Below are positions 6,587 through 13,287 of a DNA stretch of 31,153 nucleotides, piece after piece. The first letter of the stretch is position 1, and each line of letters begins with the position of its first letter. The DNA is from a virus. The position numbers and the translations under genes were made by a program. The DNA lies in the IMG/VR virus record IMGVR_UViG_3300032299_000212, positions 1 through 31,153 of that record. One strand, written 5' to 3'. Below the pieces are notes generated by a model, which made no database searches, had not been told where the DNA came from, and saw nothing but the letters and a program-made list of their open reading frames with translations.

Positions 6587-8689
6587 TTATCTCCTACCGT
6601 CTTGACGGATGTCGATACGCGGCGCACCTAACTGCCACGTTGTTCCTATTTGATTGGACTCAATCTTAAAGATCATCTGACGACCGCGCATGCGAGTGTA
6701 TATCTGCCCTGTAAATTCTTCAGTAATAACATACGTAGAACTACTTGCTACGGGCGCACCAGCATTACTTGTAGAACCTGAGCCGGAGTTAGTCAGGCCG
6801 TACAAAGTCATTGTAACTTGGGGCGCTACATTAGTAGGTGAATTAACAGAGTTAGAGAACGTCAGGTCAGGCAGTACGCGCCATACAAAACCAAAGTTGT
6901 GTCCATCACCAATGTCAAACTCAGAGGAAGAGATATAGGCGTTAATAGGCGCTGTTGTAGCCGAAATATTGTCATCAATGCCATCTTCATGGTTGACTAA
7001 ATTATTAACTAACGTTGCGGCTACAGGATACGAGCGTAAACCCGAGTCAATCCAAGCAGTGCGGGCCATTGTGCCGTAAGACCAAGCCCGTTCTATATAG
7101 TTGTAAATGACATACTTGTCAATTTGGGTACTGTTTGCAGAACAGTAGAACCACCAGACTTCATTGAAGCCCTCATTAGTCCCTGCAAACACTTGCTCGT
7201 TCTGGGCTGCATTAAAGTCATTAAATATGTAACGGCGCAGGTCACAGTTAAGCGTCTGTACACGACCATCATATACATAGAACTTATCAACGCCCATCCA
7301 GTAAATAATGCCAGAGGCAATAACCGCTGCGTTAGCACCTATGATAGAAACGTTGTCACCTAAAATTTGTGTAGCCCATACAAACGGGGGGCCGAGATAC
7401 TGCAACGAATAAACCGCAGAATCAGTAAACACCACAATCTCTTGGCGGGTCTGTATTGTTGTAATAATTTCGGAACCGTGAGACACCGTAAGACTACCAG
7501 CTTGGTTTGTAATGCTAGGCGTCCAGTTGTATAGATCGTCTTGATTAGACCAACGAATTAACATTGGATTAAGCGTAGCACTACCGTAATCATTACAGCC
7601 AAACGCTATAACAAACCTAGAAGTATCGGACACGGTAAAAGTGTTAACCGTTGTTGGTACATCAACAATTAAAGAGATATATACGCCTGTACCTGTACTA
7701 GTTGTGTTAATTAAAGTACCAGCAGAATCAGCAATGTTAAAAGTTAACCCATTAACATTGGTAGCGTAGTATGTAGTATTAGCTGCAACGCCTGTTGGCA
7801 TAGAAGTAGTTGCCGCAAATTGAAGCGCCGCGCCTTCAGTAAATATAGTAGTAGCTGTTACAACAGTTGGTGAAGCATTAGTAAACGTAACACTACCACC
7901 AAGAGAGCTTAGTAATACACCTCGTGTAGTTAACGTAGTGTTTGCATTCCAGTAATAAATACCACCACTACGGGGCCCAAATAGTAAGTCCTGCCCGTAG
8001 TTAATCTGGTTCCATAACTGTAAGGATAAAGAATCGGGAGTGCCAATACCCCAAGGGCCAGCGCCCCAAGCACCAGCGCCCCAACCAGTCAAAGGTATTT
8101 GAAACTCTGGGCCAGCATTAAGTTGATACGCTGCTACAACGGCAGCCCCACCACCGGGAGAACCTGCAATAGCTGTAGCATTTGGTACTACAGAAATTGT
8201 TATAGTGTATGAATTAGCATCTACAACTGTGAGTTGAAACTCTTGATTAAGTACCGCAGCGGTAACGTTTGTACCGCCACCGCCAATATTAACTGCGCCA
8301 CTAAAAGTAACAAATGAGCCAGTAGTCGCGCCATGCGCAGTGTCCGTAACAGTAACCGTAGTTGAAGCCGTTAGAGTAAATGGATTGTTATTGATTGTGA
8401 CTGTTGTACGGATAGGCGTTATGTCGTTGTACCCACCACCGCTTTCAATGTAAAACTTAACGTTTGTACCAACACCCATTAAGTTAGCACCGCCAAGCGT
8501 AATCCAATTCCATAAAGAACGGCATACGCCAAGAAAAAAGTTGGATGATATACGCGTCCAACCACCAATAGCTTCTGGGTTGCCCTGACGAAAACGGATT
8601 TTGTCACCCTCGTACCAACCACCCTCGGTTGTGTACCGCGTGTTCTCTTTATTCACGCCCGGCTTAAACAGGATTTTTTGTAATGGCAT
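6587..8689 (-). CDS. Tail nozzle / P22 gp10-like stabilisation protein with inserted beta domains (700 aa)
   Basis: The N-terminus (KPGVNKENTRYTTEGGWYEG, DKIRFRQGNPEAIGGW) is typical of P22 gp10-type packaged-DNA stabilisation/nozzle proteins. Repeated Trp-containing blades (RWSNQDDLYNWTP, IYWMGVDKFYVYDG, NEVWWFYCS, YNYIERAWSYGTM) fit a beta-propeller. Two Thr/Ser/Val-rich segments, about residues 97-190 and 264-340, interrupt the propeller and look like inserted beta domains. The protein closes the tail and holds DNA in the head in related podoviruses. AAGG lies about 8 nt before ATG and the gene follows the holin by 9 nt. Confidence 0.75.
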   Translation of the reverse strand: MPLQKILFKPGVNKENTRYTTEGGWYEGDKIRFRQGNPEAIGGWTRISSNFFLGVCRSLWNWITLGGANLMGVGTNVKFYIESGGGYNDITPIRTTVTINNNPFTLTASTTVTVTDTAHGATTGSFVTFSGAVNIGGGGTNVTAAVLNQEFQLTVVDANSYTITISVVPNATAIAGSPGGGAAVVAAYQLNAGPEFQIPLTGWGAGAWGAGPWGIGTPDSLSLQLWNQINYGQDLLFGPRSGGIYYWNANTTLTTRGVLLSSLGGSVTFTNASPTVVTATTIFTEGAALQFAATTSMPTGVAANTTYYATNVNGLTFNIADSAGTLINTTSTGTGVYISLIVDVPTTVNTFTVSDTSRFVIAFGCNDYGSATLNPMLIRWSNQDDLYNWTPSITNQAGSLTVSHGSEIITTIQTRQEIVVFTDSAVYSLQYLGPPFVWATQILGDNVSIIGANAAVIASGIIYWMGVDKFYVYDGRVQTLNCDLRRYIFNDFNAAQNEQVFAGTNEGFNEVWWFYCSANSTQIDKYVIYNYIERAWSYGTMARTAWIDSGLRSYPVAATLVNNLVNHEDGIDDNISATTAPINAYISSSEFDIGDGHNFGFVWRVLPDLTFSNSVNSPTNVAPQVTMTLYGLTNSGSGSTSNAGAPVASSSTYVITEEFTGQIYTRMRGRQMIFKIESNQIGTTWQLGAPRIDIRQDGRR
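7670..7900 (-). other. Inserted beta-domain segment in the nozzle gene (second)
   Basis: Residues about 264-340 contain FTNASPTVVTATTIF, MPTGVAANTTYYATNVNG and FNIADSAGTLINTTSTGTG. They interrupt the propeller between the YYWNANTTLTTRG blade and the VDVPTTVNTF segment. The pattern is that of small beta modules repeatedly inserted in phage adaptor and tail proteins. Boundaries are approximate. Confidence 0.5.
8120..8401 (-). other. Inserted beta-domain segment in the nozzle gene (first)
   Basis: Residues about 97-190 contain TVTVTDTAHGATTGSFVTFS and later FQLTVVDANSYTITIS. The composition differs from the Trp-rich flanking blades, and the segment looks like a beta module inserted after the first blade. 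Boundaries are approximate. Confidence 0.5.
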
Positions 8690-8698
8690 GGGCTACCT

Positions 8699-9136
8699 TT
8701 ATTTACTGGCAACGCCTTTGGTCTTCTCAAAAGAACGCATACCGGCAATGCCCAAGATGCCTGATAATATCACCCAAAGCTGGTCTGCGTCTAGTACCGG
8801 AGGAGGATCCATGCCCAACGGAACCCAACCCATAGCTTGCAAGTATTTCCAGCACCACTGGAACAAGGGATACAGCAAAAACTGATAGCCCATAGCCGCT
8901 ACACCAATCCATCCAATAGCTGGCCTCCAGCCGCTGACAAACACACTGGATGACGCAGCTTCAATCTTGTTAACCTCAATCTGTGCTAGGTCTGTAGCTT
9001 GGTCAATACGCTTCTCTTCAAGATCAAGCTTACGCTGCTCAATCTCCATTTCCATGCGCTCTTTGTCGGTAGTGACCAGATCACCAGCAACCTTACCCAC
9101 GGCTTCAATAATTGATCCAACGCCTATCAAACTCAT
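8699..9136 (-). CDS. Holin of the GTA/3-TM type (145 aa)
   Basis: A short hydrophobic or amphipathic N-terminus (residues 1-20), a charged helix (24-60), then FVSGWRPAIGWIGVAAMGYQ (66-85) opening a membrane segment to about residue 92, and a second segment (WVILSGILGIAGMRSFEKTKG, 121-141). The SGWRPAIGW and G-x-x-R-(S/T)-FEK-x-KG elements are hallmarks of the GTA-type holin family as I recall it. Holins time lysis by permeabilising the inner membrane. The start overlaps the endolysin stop (ATGA), so the two are translationally coupled. Length is usual for the family. Confidence 0.85.
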   Translation of the reverse strand: MSLIGVGSIIEAVGKVAGDLVTTDKERMEMEIEQRKLDLEEKRIDQATDLAQIEVNKIEAASSSVFVSGWRPAIGWIGVAAMGYQFLLYPLFQWCWKYLQAMGWVPLGMDPPPVLDADQLWVILSGILGIAGMRSFEKTKGVASK

Positions 9137-9648
9137 TTCAAACCTTTCAGTGTGCGGTTTAGCCAGCCTTTGAGGAACTTAACCTGCACGGGGTTTTTGT
9201 TGCATATCTCAACGTAGCGGGCAATCTTTGCCAAGGCGTAGGACTCTTTAAACCGCTGGCCATCCGTAACTTGGTTGAGTTTCTCTACGGTCTTAGCACC
9301 GATTCCGCCGTCAGGGGTAGCGCCCACAATCAACTGAGCCAGCTTTACAGCCATGCCCATGCCTGCATTTACACCAAAGTTAAAGATGGTATTAGCTACG
9401 TCTTGGTTAGAAATCTCATTCCCACGCATCTTGTCCCAGAACTCGACTCGGTAGAACTCACGCACCATAGGGGTCAGGGAGCCACCAAACTCCTTCTTAT
9501 CCACAAGCGCCCAGCCGGGCCACTGCGGGTTTTTGTTACGGGCAATGCCAGCGTAGGTCATGCCGCCCGTGTCGCCGGGCACTTCGTGGAGGACGTAGCC
9601 GCCCTCGTCTTGCATCATTTGCTCAAAAGCTGGTTCAAACTGCGCCAT
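9133..9648 (-). CDS. Endolysin, GH108 muramidase with C-terminal peptidoglycan-binding domain (171 aa)
   Basis: The N-terminal domain has DEGGYV with Glu15 as the expected catalytic acid, followed by PGDTGGMTYAGIA (24-36), the GH108 signature. The C-terminal half (NFGVNAGMGMAVKLAQ, VGATPDGGIGAKT) matches the PG_binding_3 domain. Together they make the usual single-polypeptide lysozyme-like lysin of about 170-180 aa that cuts glycan strands. No signal peptide is visible, so it needs the holin. The start overlaps the upstream stop as TAATG and the end overlaps the holin start, placing lysin and holin in one coupled cassette. Confidence 0.9.
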   Translation of the reverse strand: MAQFEPAFEQMMQDEGGYVLHEVPGDTGGMTYAGIARNKNPQWPGWALVDKKEFGGSLTPMVREFYRVEFWDKMRGNEISNQDVANTIFNFGVNAGMGMAVKLAQLIVGATPDGGIGAKTVEKLNQVTDGQRFKESYALAKIARYVEICNKNPVQVKFLKGWLNRTLKGLK

Positions 9649-9941
9649 TATTTGTCCTTGCAGGGGGGATTGCTTTTAGTGTCTTCATTTTGCATGAGTT
9701 TGATACCACTCAGGAACCCAATCATGCCGCCGATAAGAGTAGAAAAAGCGGGTGAAATCATTTTGAAAATCTCTGCGTTGTCCACTTCCTTGGCCCACAG
9801 ACCCAACATAAAGGCAACCACCATAGCCAATACGGAGATACACAGGGTCGTGCTTACCATTAGCGTGACGTACAGCGTCAGTTTTTCCTTGGTGTCCGGC
9901 ACATACTGTGGCGGCTTTTTGGGTATCGGCTTCTTGGTCAT
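9648..9941 (-). CDS. Two-TM membrane protein in the lysis cassette (97 aa)
   Basis: Lys/Pro-rich cytoplasmic-looking N-terminus (residues 2-12), one membrane segment (LTLYVTLMVSTTLCISVLAM, about 22-50), a short charged loop, a second segment (FSTLIGGMIGFLSGIKLM, about 66-83), and a polar tail. No convincing SD; the start overlaps the previous stop as ATGA, so translation is probably coupled. Its place between the coiled-coil protein and the endolysin makes a second holin or holin antagonist plausible, but no family signature supports either. Confidence 0.75.
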   Translation of the reverse strand: MTKKPIPKKPPQYVPDTKEKLTLYVTLMVSTTLCISVLAMVVAFMLGLWAKEVDNAEIFKMISPAFSTLIGGMIGFLSGIKLMQNEDTKSNPPCKDK

Positions 9942-10177
9942 ACGTATTTGTCAAAATGTTTTGTGCTGTTAAATATTTCCAACTCAATCGTGTTTTGTCT
10001 TGCCCGTTTGTTGTACAACTCAATCTCAAGTGCGTCAACTGCTTTGTTTATCTTTTCATACTCAACAGCCAGCTTGTACTCATACTCCAGCCGTTCCGCC
10101 CTACGCTCCGAAGCTATTGCTCGGACATCGTATGGAGAGGGGAACACAAACGGAAACCATTTGCGAAGCTGAATCAT
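9938..10177 (-). CDS. Small coiled-coil protein in the lysis cassette (79 aa)
   Basis: After a short aromatic N-terminus (RKWFPFVFPSPYD) the protein is a long charged helix from about residue 20 to 70 (ERRAERLEYEYKLAVEYEK and on), compatible with a coiled coil. Both ends overlap neighbours by ATGA. Spanin subunits also have long coiled coils, but there is no N-terminal membrane anchor here, so I do not call it one. Function unknown; a lysis accessory or regulatory role is inferred from context only. Confidence 0.65.
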   Translation of the reverse strand: MIQLRKWFPFVFPSPYDVRAIASERRAERLEYEYKLAVEYEKINKAVDALEIELYNKRARQNTIELEIFNSTKHFDKYV

Positions 10178-10461
10178 TTCTTTTCACGTTTAATCGCTTC
10201 TTCATAACCACGCAAAATTAAAGATCGGGCTTCCGCCGAATCTGCTGTACCCGCCCACATAGGCAGATTGTTCCAGATCACTACATAATCTTCTGGCTTG
10301 CAATACTGTGCATTGTTCTTTAGCCACGCAACCATTTGCTGATGGCGCTCGGATGGGTTGTGGATTGTATAACCAATTCCATAGAACTCGCGCACATGGC
10401 AGCCATTCTTGGCTACGGCTCCAACTAGCCCCAACAACAGTAACAGAATAAGCCAACGCAT
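10174..10461 (-). CDS. Exported or membrane-anchored small protein in the lysis cassette (95 aa)
   Basis: The N-terminus MRWLILLLLLGLVGAVAKNG is a classic signal or signal-anchor sequence, followed by a Cys at 21 that lacks a canonical lipobox. The mature part (about 75 aa) has Cys, Trp and His residues (HQQMVAWLKNNAQYC, NNLPMWAG) but no motif I recognise. It starts 3 nt after the stop of the 30-aa peptide gene and overlaps the next gene by ATGA. A periplasmic lysis or superinfection-exclusion role is possible; the evidence is only localisation and position. Confidence 0.7.
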   Translation of the reverse strand: MRWLILLLLLGLVGAVAKNGCHVREFYGIGYTIHNPSERHQQMVAWLKNNAQYCKPEDYVVIWNNLPMWAGTADSAEARSLILRGYEEAIKREKK

Positions 10462-10464
10462 TTA

Positions 10465-10557
10465 TCACACCAAACTCCATGCAATTATGTACGTGCCAAA
10501 AATGACGAAGGCCACAAGACAGGCTGCGGCAATGAGTGCTTCAGCCCAATCTCGCAT
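10465..10557 (-). CDS. 30-aa single-TM peptide
   Basis: Small ORF: ATG at 10557, TGA at 10465-10467. It encodes MRDWAEALIAAACLVAFVIF followed by GTYIIAWSLV, almost entirely one membrane helix after a short polar head. A strong SD (GTGGAG) lies 5 nt upstream, overlapping the end of the oxygenase gene, and the next gene starts right after its stop with a TGATAAATG junction. The SD, the tight packing and the clean hydrophobic helix argue it is real. It is placed like a lysis-regulatory or pinholin-like peptide, but 30 residues are too few to assign a family. Confidence 0.65.
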   Translation of the reverse strand: MRDWAEALIAAACLVAFVIFGTYIIAWSLV

Positions 10558-10559
10558 GG

Positions 10560-11171
10560 TTACTCCACTGCAATTAAATCAGGGGTAACAGTCACGCCTG
10601 CCCGCATCATTTCTTGTTCGGATATAAAGCTAAACCAACCCGTAATGATATATTTTTCTTGGGTTGGCGAAACAATACCACGATGCGTATGCGTCCAATC
10701 AGCAGGCCAAATTAAGGCCAAACCTTTTTTTGGTTGAGTAATTAACTTTTGGTGAACAAACTCAGTACCGCCTTCATCAGTCACATCATTTAAGTAAATC
10801 ATAAAAACTAAATGCCGAACTGCGTGTATTAAATTATCGTCTGACCGTTCGGTATGAAAAGTTTTAAATCCTTGGCTTGGTAAATAATGTTGTATATTTA
10901 TAGATTCACACACGCGCCAAGGGGCGTACGCATTACACCAAGGAAATTTTTCTATGTACGCATTAACTACTTCTTGTAACTGCAAGAAAAATTTAATAGA
11001 CAATTCTCCACTTCCTAGCATTACATCTGTACTGTCTTTAACGCTTTTATTTACATGACCTGCGCCTATTCTTCCTTCTATCTTTAAATTAGAATTTTTA
11101 TGGTACGCAATTAACTCATCACAGATATTTATATCTGATAAATATTGTTGGTGAATAAAAGATTCGCTCAT
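10560..11171 (-). CDS. 2-oxoglutarate/Fe(II)-dependent oxygenase (203 aa)
   Basis: The double-stranded beta-helix pattern of prolyl-hydroxylase-like oxygenases is visible. FHTERSDD (105-112) supplies an H106-x-E108 metal pair, YLNDVTDEGGTEFVH (126-140) is the typical central strand, and PADWTHTHRG (156-165) carries the distal His, most likely H163. EKYIITGWFSF (172-182) supplies Lys173 for 2-oxoglutarate binding. Such enzymes hydroxylate proteins, nucleotides or small molecules and recur in aquatic phages. The start overlaps the fibre chaperone stop (ATGA), so it is co-expressed with the fibre genes. The substrate is unknown; fibre or adhesin residues and host surface molecules are candidates. 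Confidence 0.8.
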   Translation of the reverse strand: MSESFIHQQYLSDINICDELIAYHKNSNLKIEGRIGAGHVNKSVKDSTDVMLGSGELSIKFFLQLQEVVNAYIEKFPWCNAYAPWRVCESINIQHYLPSQGFKTFHTERSDDNLIHAVRHLVFMIYLNDVTDEGGTEFVHQKLITQPKKGLALIWPADWTHTHRGIVSPTQEKYIITGWFSFISEQEMMRAGVTVTPDLIAVE

Positions 11172-11533
11172 AGTGAAGGCTCATCAGGCCAAATATTCCA
11201 CATGTCTTTGGGGTCTTGCAAGCTATTTGGAAGATCGCGTAAAGCCTGACGATATGCTGACCACTCAGTTTTTTGAGTATCAGTTAAAGAACTCCATCGG
11301 TCTGGCAATACCATTACATCAGATTTAGCAAGCATGGCGTTTCTTGTTTGGCGCACTACGGCCCATTCACTTTCAAGATCACGCACTTTAGTAAATACAC
11401 CGTTAATGTACGTAGCGCCCATCACACCGTCAGGGTTATTTTCTACATCTATCCAGCCTTGAGCCAGACCAAAAGCTTCATCAGCCTCTGCAACATTAAC
11501 AACAATTCCATTTTTAACAATAGCAAATTTCAT
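11168..11533 (-). CDS. Tail-fibre assembly chaperone (121 aa)
   Basis: Start taken at ATG 11533, 8 nt after the adhesin stop, with AAGGAACG just upstream; a longer reading frame upstream would overlap the adhesin. The N-terminal half is a small beta domain (KFAIVKNGIVVNVAEADE). The C-terminal half has the family pattern of phage tail assembly chaperones: VVRQTRNAMLAKSDVMVLPD, then LTDTQKTEWSAYRQALRDLP and a Trp/Pro ending. These proteins act catalytically in fibre folding and are usually encoded just after the fibre, as here. Confidence 0.75.
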   Translation of the reverse strand: MKFAIVKNGIVVNVAEADEAFGLAQGWIDVENNPDGVMGATYINGVFTKVRDLESEWAVVRQTRNAMLAKSDVMVLPDRWSSLTDTQKTEWSAYRQALRDLPNSLQDPKDMWNIWPDEPSL

Positions 11534-11541
11534 ATCGTTCC

Positions 11542-12483
11542 TTACCATGATGTGACTACACAATAGCCAGCGCCACCTGCAGCGCCGTTCCCAACGCCTC
11601 CGTTACCGGCACCGCCGCCACCGCCGCCACTTATTCTTCCACCAGTACCACCATTGCGTCCGGTACTGCCGCCGCCACCTCCGCCGCCACCTTGAAAATC
11701 GCCACCGGCGCTTCCCGCCGTATTGGCTGTACCAGCAGCTCCACCACTACCTCCGCCTAAACCAGCCGACGTAACCGTGCCACCACCAGCAGTTGCGGGA
11801 ACAGTATTAGCAGTTGCGCCAGCGCCTCCTCCAGAACCACTGATAAAACGATTACCGCCGCTAGAGCCGCCAGACCCCGAAGTTCCTCCACCGGCCCCAC
11901 CATAACCCCCCGGTGTCTCGGAACTACTGCTTTGTGATGAAGCATCAGAGCCGCCAAAACCGCCGCCAAAAGATGAGCTGTTTGGCGCTGATGCTCGTGG
12001 AAGACCTGATGCATACGCGCCGCCGCCTCTACCCCCCGCAGAAGATAGAGCAGACGAGTTGCTAGTCTGCCCAGCGCTTCCACCTAAGCCACCAAAGGCA
12101 AAAAGGCTAGTACCAAATGAAGTGACGCCGCCTGTATTACCAGCATTACCAGATGGCTGGGCACCAGTTCCACCATTCCCAGCGCCACCAATAGTTACGG
12201 TAACAGTTGCTGCAAGGTCACTAGCTAAGAAGGTTTGGTCAACATACGCGCCGCCACCGCCACCCCCACCGCCGGTAGAGTAAGCTCGTCCATCATTAAA
12301 AGCGCCGCCGCCACCACCACCACCAGCGCCCCAAACCTCCACACGAACAAGCGTTTTACCGGCTGGTTTTGTCCAAGTGCCAGTTGATGTAAAAGTTTGT
12401 ACGTTTGGCGCAGCGCCAGCCGCTGTGGTTTGAATGGTTGAATCGGGAAATTGAACGCCCGTGGATACAAGGGATGTTGGCAT
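11542..12483 (-). CDS. Polyglycine-rich receptor-binding / fibre-tip protein (313 aa)
   Basis: The N-terminus (VSTGVQFPDSTIQTTAAG) is typical of short phage fibre attachment regions. TFTSTGTWTKPAGKTLVRVE leads into VWGAGGGGGGG, the start of a glycine-rich domain that runs almost to the C-terminus with many GGGGGG and GGSGG stretches. Phage adhesins of this composition can fold as packed polyglycine-II helices whose loops bind receptors. The protein ends GGAGYCVVTSW, a closing beta strand. It lies between a fibre-like protein and the assembly chaperone; TAGGAG precedes the start. Likely host-range determinant. Confidence 0.75.
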   Translation of the reverse strand: MPTSLVSTGVQFPDSTIQTTAAGAAPNVQTFTSTGTWTKPAGKTLVRVEVWGAGGGGGGGAFNDGRAYSTGGGGGGGGAYVDQTFLASDLAATVTVTIGGAGNGGTGAQPSGNAGNTGGVTSFGTSLFAFGGLGGSAGQTSNSSALSSAGGRGGGAYASGLPRASAPNSSSFGGGFGGSDASSQSSSSETPGGYGGAGGGTSGSGGSSGGNRFISGSGGGAGATANTVPATAGGGTVTSAGLGGGSGGAAGTANTAGSAGGDFQGGGGGGGGSTGRNGGTGGRISGGGGGGAGNGGVGNGAAGGAGYCVVTSW

Positions 12484-12496
12484 TTAAAAGCTCCTA

Positions 12497-13285
12497 TTAA
12501 GGTGTACCGTTACCGGTGATATCACTAATTGTAGTAAACACGCCAGCACTTGTCATGCTTGCAATTGTCGTTGCGCCGTACTTAAAAATCAACTTGCCGC
12601 CTGATTCTTCAATACTAAAATTTGTTGTTGTTAATTTTGGAACCGTGCAATTTACAAGATTACCAGATGTTGGAGTCCCAAGTACTGGCGTAACTAATGT
12701 TGGGGTATTAGCAAAAACTAAAGCCCCTGTACCTGTTTCATCTGTAACCGCCGCTGCTAAGTTAGCACTTGAAGGTGTTCCTAACCATGTAGCCACACCA
12801 GAACCAAGACTTGTAATTCCTGTACCCCCACTGGCTGGTAACAATGGTGTTGCTAATGTAAGAGAAGTCAGGTGGGTAATAGCTGCGCCAACATCTGTAC
12901 CGTCGTTGTAAACCAAACAGCCTTTGCCGTTAGGAATTGATACGCCTGTCAGACCACTTACCTTGACTGTTACAGCAAAGCCTCCAACAGAATTGTTTAA
13001 AACTAAATAAGGCTTCTCAATTGCGGGCACAACAACCGTACCCGCCGCACTCAGCGTAGCTGTAACGTTTAAACAAAATGCGCGGAAGTTTTGGGCTGCG
13101 TTGCTGTTCGTGTAAGGAAGTGTTGCTATGTTGGAGATAAAATCCCCAGAAGCTAACGTAGCCATACCCACAATTGATTGCTCAATTGCAGTGCCAATGT
13201 TTGTGTTGGTGATGCCACCCCATAGCCCGCTAGAGCCACCAACTTCAATGATCTCAAACTTAAGATCGGAATACGTGCTTGACAT
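12497..13285 (-). CDS. Fibre-like tail protein (262 aa)
   Basis: The N-terminal approximately 125 residues (EVGGSSGLWGGITNTNIGTA, FRAFCLNVTATLSAAGTVVV) resemble a conserved phage fibre module. The C-terminal part repeats fibre-shaft motifs (LPASGGTGITSLGSGVATWL, NTPTLVTPVLGTPTSGN), familiar from aquatic phage tail fibres. There is no chaperone domain, so it probably folds alone or with the long fibre. It follows the 962-aa fibre by 2 nt. Probable component of the distal fibre or its connection to the adhesin. Confidence 0.7.
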   Translation of the reverse strand: MSSTYSDLKFEIIEVGGSSGLWGGITNTNIGTAIEQSIVGMATLASGDFISNIATLPYTNSNAAQNFRAFCLNVTATLSAAGTVVVPAIEKPYLVLNNSVGGFAVTVKVSGLTGVSIPNGKGCLVYNDGTDVGAAITHLTSLTLATPLLPASGGTGITSLGSGVATWLGTPSSANLAAAVTDETGTGALVFANTPTLVTPVLGTPTSGNLVNCTVPKLTTTNFSIEESGGKLIFKYGATTIASMTSAGVFTTISDITGNGTP

Positions 13286-13287
13286 AG

